Shown here piece after piece: positions 5,414 through 12,063 of a stretch of 12,063 nt of DNA. The stretch comes from an uncultured Verrucomicrobiae bacterium. GTDB taxonomy: Bacteria > Verrucomicrobiota > Verrucomicrobiia > Verrucomicrobiales > Akkermansiaceae. The translations under genes and the position numbers were made by a program. Below the pieces are notes generated by a model that was not told the DNA's origin, did no database searches, and saw only the letters and a list, made by a program, of their open reading frames with translations. The stretch is taken from NCBI GenBank assembly GCA_937957985.1, contig CALGOH010000316.1:1-12063 (forward strand). Reading direction: 5' to 3'. Positions within the stretch are counted from its first letter, which is position 1; each line of letters begins with the position of its first letter.

Positions 5414-8400
5414 TCACCAAGATTCATGCGAGGTGTCATCCCCATCGCGACGGGTGACACTAATCCTTACAAAGAGGCTTCGTAGATTGCCGGAGTTTCC
5501 GTCCGCCGCATCGATCGCAGCTTTGTCGAGGGAGAGGGTGATCTCCCCCCCGGTTCCCGGGTGGGTCGAGTCGCTCGTCCACGTGCCGAGGTCGGTGCTC
5601 CAGAAGACCTCGTAGTCCCTGCCGGACACGCTCGGCCAGGTCACCGACAGGCTCGCCGGTGAGTCCGTCAGGTCGATCACGCGAAAGACACTTCCGCGAT
5701 CATTCGGGTCGGTGCCGGCGATGCTTTCGGAGAGGTTGTCGGCGCCGTCACCGTCGTTGTCGAGGGCGGCGTCCTTGGGCGAGTCGCGGTCGAGTCCGTG
5801 CAGGGTCTCGAAGGCATTGCTCATGCCGTCGGCGTCGTTGTCGGGCTCGCGCCCGTCGAGGGCGGCCGCACCGCTGGACCGGAGTTGGTCGAGGGTGGCC
5901 AGCAGATCGCGGCCGGTGAGGCTCACGAGTTCGGCGCGGATGGCGGAATCGCCGGTCAGGCTGTCGATCCGGTTGATGTCCTCGCCGAGGTCCACGGGCA
6001 TTTCGAAGAGTTGCTTCGGGGCACCCTGGTCACTTCCGTAGGCGCTGGGGATGGTGTTGTTCTCGGAGTCCCACGAGGAGGTGTTGCCGCCACCGCCGGT
6101 CGAGTCGATCAGCTTCCAGCCGTCCGGCGCTTTCAGGGCGAGGTGACCGCCGAAGGAGCAGAGCACGATCCCGCCGCGGGCTTCGCCCGGCTTGCGCTGA
6201 CCGCGGACGACGTTGAGGAACGATTCGCCGTCGGGTGCGGTGGTGTCTGGCAGTTCCTCGCCGAGGAAGGCGGCGATGGTGGGAAAGATGTCGACCTGGG
6301 AGATCAACTCATCGGTCACGACCATGCCCGCCGGGGCCTGACCGGGCCAGCGGACGATGAAGGGCACGCGGGTGCCGCCGTCCCAGACGTCGCGCTTGGC
6401 ACCACGCAGGGGGCCGTTGGCGTCGTCGCCATTGGCCAGGGTGTTGATCATGGCGGTGGTCTCGGGGCCGTTGTCGGCGGTGAAGATGACCAGCGTGTCA
6501 TTGGCCATGCCGTTGTCGTCGATGGCGGCGATGATCCGGCCGATGCGGTCGTCGACCTCGGCCATCCAGCGGGCGTAGTCGTAGTCGCCATACGTGGAGT
6601 TGTTGAAAGCCGGGGTGATCGCCCAGGGCTTGTGGGGCGAATAGAGCGAGACATAGGCGAAGAAAGGATCGCTGTCGGAGGCGGCCACCCGCTCGTCGAT
6701 GTAGCGCTCGAAGTCGGCGATCATGATCGGGCCGGCGTCGATCTGGCGGTAGGAGGGGTCGCCGAGGCTTTCCCGCGAATCCGTCGCCCCGACCACGGTC
6801 GAGTTCAGTTGACTGCCGGTGAACCATTGGAAGCTGTCCCCGGCGGTGGCGGGCCGGAAGTAGCCCTGGCGGCCGTTGGGCAGTTTGTTGCCGTATTCAT
6901 TCAGTGCGGTGTCTTCGACCCAGTAGTGGACGATGTCGTCGTGCAGATAAACGTAGGGTCCGAAATTCAGCACGGTTCCCAGGCCGCGGAAATAATCGAA
7001 GCCGATGTCGGTGGCATGCCCCTCGATGCGGCGGGTCCAGTCGACGGCTGTGGGGTCGGTGGGATTGCCGGTGATGCGGTTGTTGGTGCCGGGGGCATAC
7101 CACTTGCCTCCAAGGTGCCATTTGCCGAAGGCGGCGGTGTCGTAGCCCTGGGTCTTGAGGAACTCGGCGATGGTGACGTCGTTGTCGAGCGGGATGTTGT
7201 CGATTCCCGCCTTGAAGCCATAGTGTCCGGAGATGCTCTGGAAGTTGCGCCAGTTGTAGATCCCTGTGAGCAGGGAGTAGCGCGAGGGCGTGCAGACGGC
7301 ATTGGCGGAGTGCGCCTGGGTGAAGGTCACGCCCTGGTCGGCCAGGCTGTCGACGTTTGGCGTAGGCGAGGCACTCGGGGTGCCGAACAGGTTGCCGTAG
7401 CGGGAGATGTCGCCGAAGCCGAGGTCGTCGGCATAGATGATCACGATGTTCGGCTTGGCCGGTGCCGGGGTGTGGTCGGGGCAGTCGGTCGGGTCGTTCG
7501 GGTTCGAACCCAGCGCGGTTTCCGCCTCATCGCGGTAGCTGTCGCCGTCGCTGTCGACAAAGGGGGCCACATAGCCGCCGTTGGGCGGCGGGTCCGTGCC
7601 CTCGTCATTGGTGGTGGCTTCCGCGACAGGTGAGGACGGGGTGTTGGTATTCTCATTCACGCTGCGGTCCCGGGCCACGACGGTGTAGCCGTAGGTCGTC
7701 GCAGGCAGCAGGCCGCTGTCGATGAAGCCCGGGGTGCTTTGCCAATCGCTGGTGAACTGGACCGAACCATCGAACCAGCGGGTGAACTGGTACTGCACGC
7801 CGTTGTCATCGTTGGCCGTGACCGCCGTCATGATGATCTCGGTTTCCGAGAGGGCGGACGGTGAATTGGCCCACGACATTTGGGCGGGCGTGGGCGGGGT
7901 GTTGTCGCCGGAGGTGTCGCTGCTGATCGTCTCGAGGGTCATCCGGCTCAGGGTGCAGGTCGCGTTTTCCTGACCCTGCAGGCTGGTGTTGAGAACCAGG
8001 CCGTTGGCGAGGTCAGCGTAGCTGAAATACCCGCCGGTCAGGCTGCCGGAGGCGTTGAGGTCGTTGCTGAGCCCGGTGGAGGTGACCGTCCAGGTATCGT
8101 CGTTTCTGAGGACGAGCGTGACGGTGAAGCCGTCGCTGAAGGACGCATCGCTCGGGGCAGGTGCCTGCAGGCTGCTGACGGTCTCCGCATCGGAACTGCC
8201 GTCCCCTTCCACGATCACATTGTCGCCGTAGCTGTTGCCCCCGGCCAGGTAGCCGAAAGAGTCCGGTGCCTGGTGCCAGGCTGCATCGACGTCGGGGTCG
8301 GTCGCGGTCGGGCCCGAGGTAACGCCGAAATAGAGGCCCTGATAGAGCAGGGCGGAAACGTCGGCCGTGGTGCCGCTCACATGGTAAGTCACCTTGAAGC

Positions 8401-9691
8401 CGACGGAGGTGGGGTCGAGCGCGGCCAGATCCAGCGGCGTGGCATGGTTGAACCCGGTGAGGTTGTTGTTGGCGATTCCAACGTCGATGATTCCCGTGCT
8501 CGGATCGGCCGCGTATCCGCTGCCGATGCCGTTTGAAAACTGCTGGAAGGTGAGCCCGCCGGTATCATTCGCGACACCGTCGAAGGTATGATCGACGAGC
8601 AGGAGCCCGCCGGAACCAGACGCTTCCTCGGTGGTGGCCTCGGCGATGGGTGAAGAAGCGGTGTTGCTGTTCTGGTTCGCGCTCAAGTCTCGGGCCTGCA
8701 CGGTGTAGCCGTAGGTGGTCGAGGGAGCCAGACCGTTGTCAGTGAAGCTGGGGCTGCTTTGCCAATCGCTGGTGAAATGGACCGCGCCATCGAACCAGCG
8801 GGTGAACTGGTATTCCACGCCGCTGTCGTCGCTGGCGGTCACCGCGGTCATCGAGATGACAGTATCCGAGTCGGCGGCGGGCGGGCTCTGCCAGGTCATC
8901 TGGGCCGGGGTCGGCGGGGTGGTGTCTGCCGGGGTGCCGGTGCCAGTGCTCAAGGTGACCTGGTCGAGCACGTAGCCCACTTGGGTGCCTTGGATGGTCG
9001 TATTGGCGACCAGGGATCCGGCGATCGTCGCATAGGTCCCGGCCGCCAGCGAACCGGAGGCGCTGATGTCATTGCTCAGGCCGGTGGAGGACGCCGACCA
9101 GGTGTCATCGGCGTTGATCGTCAGGGAAAGGGTGAAGCCGTCGTTGAACGACGCCAGCGTCGGCTGGGAGCCGTTCAGGGGAGTATTCGCGTCCAGGCTG
9201 CCCCCGGCCCTTTGAACGAATGACCAGTCCGTAAAACTGTTTCCACCGTCCAGAAGGATGCCGACAGCTTCCCCGGTGTTGTTCCAGAGGGCCGGACCCG
9301 CGTTGCCGGTGTTGGTGGTCACGCCAAAGAACCATCCGTTGAATCTCACCCGGCTGCCGGAGCCATCGTTGAACGAATCTCCGGTGAACGAGGAAACCAC
9401 CCATTCGATGGTAAAGCCCGAAGCGCCGGAGGCGTCCACCGTGGCGGTGGTGTTGAGCCCGATGGCGGCGTTGTCGACGCCGGTGGTGGTGATCGCGCCC
9501 GTGGCCGGATCCGCACTGGCGGTCCCCTGGCCGTTGTAAAGTTGCTGGAAAGCAGGGCCTGTGTCGGCACCTCCGCCGAAGTCGTTGTCGATCAAATCAG
9601 CCCCGCGGGACGCAGAGGTGATCAGAAAGGCGGCGGTCGTCACCGCTACTGCACGGATGGGATGCCGGAAAGGAAATGTGTTAGAGTTCAT
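5414..9691 (-). CDS. Exported modular sulfatase (Cys-type, FGly) with duplicated N-terminal modules
   Basis: Protein of 1425 residues, about two to three times a plain sulfatase. The ATG at 9689-9691 is chosen because it starts a signal peptide (MNSNTFPFRHPIRAVAVTTA, cleavage near SRGA); the frame stays open 35 codons upstream without one. Order: shared beta-rich module 1 (about 33-255), FN3-like domain (256-354), module 2 (366-590), FN3-like domain (596-695), TSP3-like DSDGDSYRDEAETALGS (712-738), S1-type sulfatase (about 746-1270), TSP3-like calcium loops (DNDADGMSN, DNDGDGADN; 1279-1331) and a C-terminal beta domain. Catalytic features: metal-binding D755-D756 in YADDLGFGD, C800 of CTPSR (converted to formylglycine), K857 and H859 in GKWHLGG, H1020 in SPHKPW, D1073-N1074 in TADNGP, and RGAKRDVWDGGTRVP. 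It should hydrolyse sulfate esters, probably on an extracellular polysaccharide. Maturation needs a formylglycine-generating enzyme, not present here. No PEP-CTERM tail. Weak -35-like TTGAAA upstream, no convincing promoter. Confidence 0.93.
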   Translation of the reverse strand: MNSNTFPFRHPIRAVAVTTAAFLITSASRGADLIDNDFGGGADTGPAFQQLYNGQGTASADPATGAITTTGVDNAAIGLNTTATVDASGASGFTIEWVVSSFTGDSFNDGSGSRVRFNGWFFGVTTNTGNAGPALWNNTGEAVGILLDGGNSFTDWSFVQRAGGSLDANTPLNGSQPTLASFNDGFTLSLTINADDTWSASSTGLSNDISASGSLAAGTYATIAGSLVANTTIQGTQVGYVLDQVTLSTGTGTPADTTPPTPAQMTWQSPPAADSDTVISMTAVTASDDSGVEYQFTRWFDGAVHFTSDWQSSPSFTDNGLAPSTTYGYTVQARDLSANQNSNTASSPIAEATTEEASGSGGLLLVDHTFDGVANDTGGLTFQQFSNGIGSGYAADPSTGIIDVGIANNNLTGFNHATPLDLAALDPTSVGFKVTYHVSGTTADVSALLYQGLYFGVTSGPTATDPDVDAAWHQAPDSFGYLAGGNSYGDNVIVEGDGSSDAETVSSLQAPAPSDASFSDGFTVTLVLRNDDTWTVTSTGLSNDLNASGSLTGGYFSYADLANGLVLNTSLQGQENATCTLSRMTLETISSDTSGDNTPPTPAQMSWANSPSALSETEIIMTAVTANDDNGVQYQFTRWFDGSVQFTSDWQSTPGFIDSGLLPATTYGYTVVARDRSVNENTNTPSSPVAEATTNDEGTDPPPNGGYVAPFVDSDGDSYRDEAETALGSNPNDPTDCPDHTPAPAKPNIVIIYADDLGFGDISRYGNLFGTPSASPTPNVDSLADQGVTFTQAHSANAVCTPSRYSLLTGIYNWRNFQSISGHYGFKAGIDNIPLDNDVTIAEFLKTQGYDTAAFGKWHLGGKWYAPGTNNRITGNPTDPTAVDWTRRIEGHATDIGFDYFRGLGTVLNFGPYVYLHDDIVHYWVEDTALNEYGNKLPNGRQGYFRPATAGDSFQWFTGSQLNSTVVGATDSRESLGDPSYRQIDAGPIMIADFERYIDERVAASDSDPFFAYVSLYSPHKPWAITPAFNNSTYGDYDYARWMAEVDDRIGRIIAAIDDNGMANDTLVIFTADNGPETTAMINTLANGDDANGPLRGAKRDVWDGGTRVPFIVRWPGQAPAGMVVTDELISQVDIFPTIAAFLGEELPDTTAPDGESFLNVVRGQRKPGEARGGIVLCSFGGHLALKAPDGWKLIDSTGGGGNTSSWDSENNTIPSAYGSDQGAPKQLFEMPVDLGEDINRIDSLTGDSAIRAELVSLTGRDLLATLDQLRSSGAAALDGREPDNDADGMSNAFETLHGLDRDSPKDAALDNDGDGADNLSESIAGTDPNDRGSVFRVIDLTDSPASLSVTWPSVSGRDYEVFWSTDLGTWTSDSTHPGTGGEITLSLDKAAIDAADGNSGNLRSLFVRISVTRRDGDDTSHESW
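7611..7904. repeat. FN3-coding direct repeat, copy 2 (partner at 8631-8924)
   Basis: This 294-bp segment inside the sulfatase gene aligns without gaps to 8631-8924 at a constant offset of 1020 bp. Longest shared parts are around 7741-7800, where GCCAATCGCTGGTGAA and CATCGAACCAGCGGGTGAAC are identical. Both copies encode the TPPTPAQM...WFDG...TSDW...TTYGYTV FN3-like domain. With the module that precedes each in the protein, it marks an internal tandem duplication. Confidence 0.85.
8631..8924. repeat. FN3-coding direct repeat, copy 1 (partner at 7611-7904)
   Basis: This is the upstream coding copy of the FN3-like domain in the sulfatase gene, matching 7611-7904 at exactly 1020 bp offset with substitutions only. 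Differences cluster at variable loop codons (for example AVHFTSDWQSSPSF against SVQFTSDWQSTPGF in the products). Confidence 0.85.
8950..9587. repeat. 638-bp direct repeat, copy A (module 1 of sulfatase)
   Basis: Base-by-base comparison with 9910-10547 gives a constant offset of 960 bp with no insertion or deletion, from TCAAGGTGAC at the left to GTCGTTG at the right. The encoded modules differ at about 35 of about 218 residues by my hand count, roughly 84% identity. Long tracts such as CCAAAGAACCATCCGTTGAA are identical in both copies. Confidence 0.9.
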
Positions 9692-9766
9692 GACAGGATG
9701 ATGACGGAACGGCTTCCGAGGGTTTTCAAACCGAGTCGTCCCGATGGCAGGGTGCAGGGAGCAAGC

Positions 9767-9804
9767 GGTCTCCCTTGAAGGAGACCCGATGCTCATTCAT
9801 CGGG
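9767..9804. other. Two overlapping, mutually exclusive hairpins
   Basis: GGTCTCC (9767-9773) pairs with GGAGACC (9780-9786) around CTTGAA. CCCGATG (9785-9791) pairs with CATCGGG (9798-9804) around CTCATT. The arms share bases 9785-9786, so full formation of one disturbs the other. They lie 23-60 bases past the stop of the PEP-CTERM gene and upstream of the sulfatase ATG, both on the - strand. No clear T-run follows, so simple intrinsic termination is unlikely; mRNA end protection or attenuation between the two genes is possible. Confidence 0.45.
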
Positions 9805-9826
9805 ATGTTTAGCCGCTCGATGGAGG

Positions 9827-10627
9827 TCAGGCGCCTCGGCGCCGGCGGAGCAGCGCCAGGAATAGCACGCCTCCGAAGAGGGCGGTGGTGGAGGGCTCCG
9901 GGATGGTGGTCAAGGTGACGCTGTCGATCACATAACCGACCTGAGTGCCCTGGATCGTGGTGTTGGCAACCAGTGAAGGGGAGATCGTCGCATAAGTCCC
10001 GGCCGCCAGCGAGCCGGAGCTGCTGATGTTGTTGCTCAGACCGGTCGAGGAGGCCGACCAGGTGTTGTCGTCATTGATCGTCAGGGAGATGGTAAACCCG
10101 TCATTGAACGACGCCACCGTCGGTTGGGAACCGTTCAGTGCGGTGTTGGAATCAAGACTGCCCCCGGTTCTTTGAGCAAACGACCAATCCGTGAAGGCGG
10201 ATCCGCCGTCGATGAGAATGCCGACACTCTCCGCAGTGTTGTTCCAGAGAGCCGATCCGGTGCTGCCGGTGTTGGTGGTCACCCCAAAGAACCATCCGTT
10301 GAAGGTCACTCGACTTCCGGATCCATCGTTGAACGAGTCGCCGCTGAACGAGGATACCACCCATTCGATGGTGAAGCCGGGAGCGGCGGAGGCATCCACC
10401 GTTCCCGAAGTGTTGAGGCCGATGGAGGCGTTGTCGACGCCGGTGGTCGTGATCGTGCCCGTGGCCGGATCCGCGCTGGCGGTTCCCTGGCCGTTGTAAA
10501 GCTGCTGGAAACCAGGGCCGGTGTCGGCTCCGCCACCGAAGTCGTTGGAGAGGAGGGTCGCGGCACCGGCCGGGACGGTGGACAGAAAGGCCGAGGCGGC
10601 CAAGGCGGTCAGTTTGCGGTATTTCAT
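9827..10627 (-). CDS. PEP-CTERM sorting domain protein with shared beta-rich module
   Basis: Protein of 266 residues. The ATG at 10625-10627 gives a clean signal peptide (MKYRKLTALAASAFLSTVPA, cleavage near GAA); the same frame is open far upstream but those residues overlap the next gene and lack export features. Mature residues 25-240 form one beta-rich module (NDFGGGADTGPGFQQLYNGQ; GWFFGVTTNTG; SASSTGLSN; SLVANTTIQGTQVGYV) almost the same as module 1 of the sulfatase. The end is a full PEP-CTERM signal: IPEPSTT, a hydrophobic stretch ALFGGVLFLALL and RRRRGA. In known systems exosortase cleaves such tails during export to the surface or exopolysaccharide matrix; no exosortase gene is in the window. 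It lies 62 bp after the preceding gene and 135 bp before the sulfatase gene, same strand. A 5-bp stem, CTGCG/CGCAG (10664-10679), sits in the upstream gap. Confidence 0.9.
   Translation of the reverse strand: MKYRKLTALAASAFLSTVPAGAATLLSNDFGGGADTGPGFQQLYNGQGTASADPATGTITTTGVDNASIGLNTSGTVDASAAPGFTIEWVVSSFSGDSFNDGSGSRVTFNGWFFGVTTNTGSTGSALWNNTAESVGILIDGGSAFTDWSFAQRTGGSLDSNTALNGSQPTVASFNDGFTISLTINDDNTWSASSTGLSNNISSSGSLAAGTYATISPSLVANTTIQGTQVGYVIDSVTLTTIPEPSTTALFGGVLFLALLRRRRGA
9910..10547. repeat. 638-bp direct repeat, copy B (PEP-CTERM gene)
   Basis: Partner of 8950-9587 at exactly 960 bp offset, ungapped and in the same reading frame. The copies diverge sharply on both sides: signal peptides differ at the right, and at the left one runs into the FN3 domain while the other runs into the PEP-CTERM tail. 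This marks the edges of a transferable domain-coding block. Confidence 0.9.
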
Positions 10628-10689
10628 CTGAGTGCTCTTTGTCTTGGGGAGGGTGGCTGGAGTCTGCGGAATATCGCAGCGCGGATCAT

Positions 10690-11697
10690 TCATTGTGGTT
10701 CGACCCGATAGAAGGCCTTGTCCTCGGTCGCCGTGGTGTCTTCGAGCGTTCCGCTCGTGGTGCCCGAGAGCGTGGTCGTGTCCTTGATGTCCGGTGTCGT
10801 GAAATCGAGCGTGGTCGACTTGTTCAGGTCGTAGCTCTGTCCATCGGCTCCGCCGGTGAACTCGACTGTGACCGTGCTTCCGGACCTGGTGACCGAGGTG
10901 ACCTTGAGATCCGCCGTGGCGGGCGGACCGTCGATGGCGGTCAAGGTGACGCTGCTGACCGTGTAATTCAGACTGGCGGTCGTACTGGGATTCGGTCCCT
11001 GGATCGTGGTGTTGGCGACCAACGAGCCCGCAATATCCGCGTAAGTCAGGGTCGTGAAGTCTGCCAGATTGCCCGACGCACTGATGTTCGTGCTCATGCC
11101 TGTCGATGACGCCGACCACGTACCGTCGCTGTTGACCGTCAATGAGACCGTGAAGCCGTCGGCCAGCGAAGCATAGGTCGCCGGAGTCCCGAGAGAGGCG
11201 AATGCCTTGCCGCCAAAGTTCGCCGCGAGCGACCAATCGTTGGTCGAGAAGGTATTGCCACCGTCCAAAAGGATGCCGAGGCTGTCATGATTGTTCCACA
11301 GACCGGTCCCCGTGGCGGACGTGCTGGTTCCCACGCCGAAGAACCAGCCGTTGTAGTGCACGGAACTGCCGCCAGCGGCTGCCGTGTCGAGACCCCAATC
11401 GTAGTAGGAATCCACCACCCACGTGATCGTGAAGCCCGCAGCACCGGAAGCGTCCACGGTCGCCGCGTTGTTGAAGCCGATGGAGGCGTTGTTGATTCCG
11501 GTGGTTTCGATGTAGCCGGTGCTCGCGTCCGTGCTGGCCGTGGCCTGGCCGTTGTAAAGCTGCTGAAAGGCAGGTCCGGTGTCGTTCGCAACTCCGTCGA
11601 AGGTGTGATCGATCAGGACGGTGTCCGCCCCGACGGGTGCAGAACCCAGGATTCCGGCGAAGGCAAAAAGCAGGGTGTGGTGGATTCTTGACGTCAT
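10690..11697 (-). CDS. Secreted protein with shared beta-rich module and verrucomicrobial-type C-terminal domain
   Basis: Protein of 335 residues. The ATG at 11695-11697 begins a signal peptide (MTSRIHHTLLFAFAGILGSA, cleavage near VGA); an in-frame ATG 11 codons earlier adds a charged stretch and is less likely. Residues 27-260 form a more distant copy of the shared module: IDHTFDGVANDTGPAFQQLY, GWFFGVGTSTSATG, SASSTGMSTNISASG, SLVANTTIQG. Its opening HTFDGVANDTG is identical to that of module 2 in the sulfatase. The last 70 residues (ADLKVTSVTRSGSTVTVEFT to KAFYRVEPQ) are a beta domain ending in an FYRVE motif, a C-terminus I associate with exported Verrucomicrobia proteins. It has no PEP-CTERM tail. 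It is the first complete gene of a same-strand run with gaps of 62 and 135 bp, probably co-transcribed. Catalytic residues are not recognisable; a binding role is inference. Confidence 0.8.
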   Translation of the reverse strand: MTSRIHHTLLFAFAGILGSAPVGADTVLIDHTFDGVANDTGPAFQQLYNGQATASTDASTGYIETTGINNASIGFNNAATVDASGAAGFTITWVVDSYYDWGLDTAAAGGSSVHYNGWFFGVGTSTSATGTGLWNNHDSLGILLDGGNTFSTNDWSLAANFGGKAFASLGTPATYASLADGFTVSLTVNSDGTWSASSTGMSTNISASGNLADFTTLTYADIAGSLVANTTIQGPNPSTTASLNYTVSSVTLTAIDGPPATADLKVTSVTRSGSTVTVEFTGGADGQSYDLNKSTTLDFTTPDIKDTTTLSGTTSGTLEDTTATEDKAFYRVEPQ

Positions 11698-11698
11698 G

Positions 11699-11718
11699 AT
11701 TCGCTCGCGATCGCGAAT
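11699..11718. promoter_or_regulatory. Palindrome immediately upstream of the 11697 start codon
   Basis: ATTCGC (11699-11704) and GCGAAT (11713-11718) flank TCGCGATC, and 11705-11716 is a perfect 12-base palindrome, TCGCGATCGCGA. It begins two bases before the ATG on the - strand, where a ribosome-binding site would be. It could be a repressor site or a hairpin that limits translation. No Shine-Dalgarno sequence is present. Confidence 0.4.
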
Positions 11719-11910
11719 GACCCACCTCAATCAGGGCGGTTCTCTGGCGATGATCTTCCCCGACAAACAGCCGAAGGGATGTCGATCTTAACCTGTGAAG
11801 TGCTGGATTTTGGTGAATTCGACCGAAATCCGCGGAAACGATGCGAGAACGACAAGGCCCACAGGCGGGCGATGCAGAGGTTGTCGGGGCGTGTCACACC
11901 TCGAACCTGG

Positions 11911-12063
11911 CTATTCCGGCACTTCCACGACGGTGACATTGTCGATGGCGGGGGAGCAACTGTCCGACTGGGGGCTGGTCTCGGTGAGAACGAGGGTGCT
12001 CCGGCCCGACTTGGCGGTGAAGGTGAAGCGGGTCGGTGGATTGTAGCCATTGTCACGCGGGCT
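11911..12063 (-). CDS. C-terminal end of a DUF642/choice-of-anchor-like secreted protein (partial)
   Basis: An open frame enters from the right edge and ends at TAG (11911-11913), leaving 50 residues. The text TRFTFTAKSGRSTLVLTETS, followed later by CSPAIDNVTVVEVPE, matches the pattern of the last strands of DUF642 and choice-of-anchor C domains: an F-x-F-x-A-x-S-G strand, a T-x-L-x-L strand, then Cys-x-Pro-Ala-Ile-Asp-Asn-Val. Those domains are beta-sandwiches in exported, carbohydrate-associated proteins. It ends right after that domain, with no PEP-CTERM tail in this frame. The 213 bp to the next gene hold the palindrome at 11699-11718 and a weak GCCC/GGGC stem near 11857-11870, with no clear terminator. 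The stop and reading frame are clear; the family is inferred from a short fragment. Confidence 0.6.
   Translation of the reverse strand, partial: SPRDNGYNPPTRFTFTAKSGRSTLVLTETSPQSDSCSPAIDNVTVVEVPE

Noticed and set aside
5798..7633. A 611-codon open frame on the + strand opposite the sulfatase core
   Set aside because: The - strand frame carries all sulfatase catalytic motifs; the + strand product is Gly/Val-rich with no recognisable motif or signal.
10628..11236. Long upstream extension of the PEP-CTERM gene frame
   Set aside because: It overlaps most of the 10690-11697 gene, has shadow-like composition, and the ATG at 10627 gives a clean signal peptide.
11727..12056. A 109-codon - strand frame at the right edge
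   Set aside because: Its product is Ser/Pro/Arg-rich. The frame shifted beside it gives the CSPAIDNV ending of a secreted beta domain, which is far more protein-like.
1..12063. tRNA, rRNA or riboswitch genes
   Set aside because: I found no cloverleaf with a GTTC-type T-loop, no rRNA-like tract and no recognisable riboswitch core in the noncoding gaps.

Overview
The window looks like chromosome from a GC-rich Gram-negative bacterium, most likely a member of the Verrucomicrobiota (Haloferula/Luteolibacter-like). This is inferred from a PEP-CTERM protein, a large modular formylglycine-type sulfatase, TSP3-like calcium repeats, a verrucomicrobial-type C-terminal beta domain, an outer-membrane porin and start codons with no visible Shine-Dalgarno sequence. 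No 16S or other marker gene is present, so the assignment is tentative.

Left part, + strand: the window opens in the distal end of a CRISPR array (32-nt repeat of the type I-C kind; leader and cas genes would lie off the left edge). Next come an NfeD/YuaF-like membrane protein (272-847) and a flotillin (863-2431). These form a two-gene membrane-microdomain operon that ends at a strong hairpin terminator (2451-2489). Both genes carry the same CAACCAACC motif six bases before ATG.

Middle, - strand: an Opr-type outer-membrane porin (2489-3775) converges on the flotillin. Upstream of it is a secreted protein that joins a pVHL-beta-like domain to an HExxH zinc-metallopeptidase-like domain (3889-5019). 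A gene-free stretch (5020-5413) holds an imperfect inverted repeat built from CACGGAG-type units.

Right part, all - strand, transcribed from right to left: the 3' end of a secreted protein resembling DUF642/choice-of-anchor proteins (11911-12063, cut by the edge), a secreted protein with a beta-rich N-terminal module (10690-11697), a PEP-CTERM protein carrying the same module (9827-10627), and a 1425-residue sulfatase with two copies of the module, each followed by an FN3-like domain (5414-9691). Three neighbouring genes therefore share one exported module, here called the DFGG/HTFDG module, which I cannot assign to a named family. They couple it to three different C-terminal ends: an exosortase anchor, a C-terminal beta domain, and an FN3-TSP3-sulfatase assembly. 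The most economical reading is a surface or matrix system for binding and desulfating a sulfated polysaccharide. The function of the module is inference; the module sharing and the sulfatase motifs are visible in the sequence.
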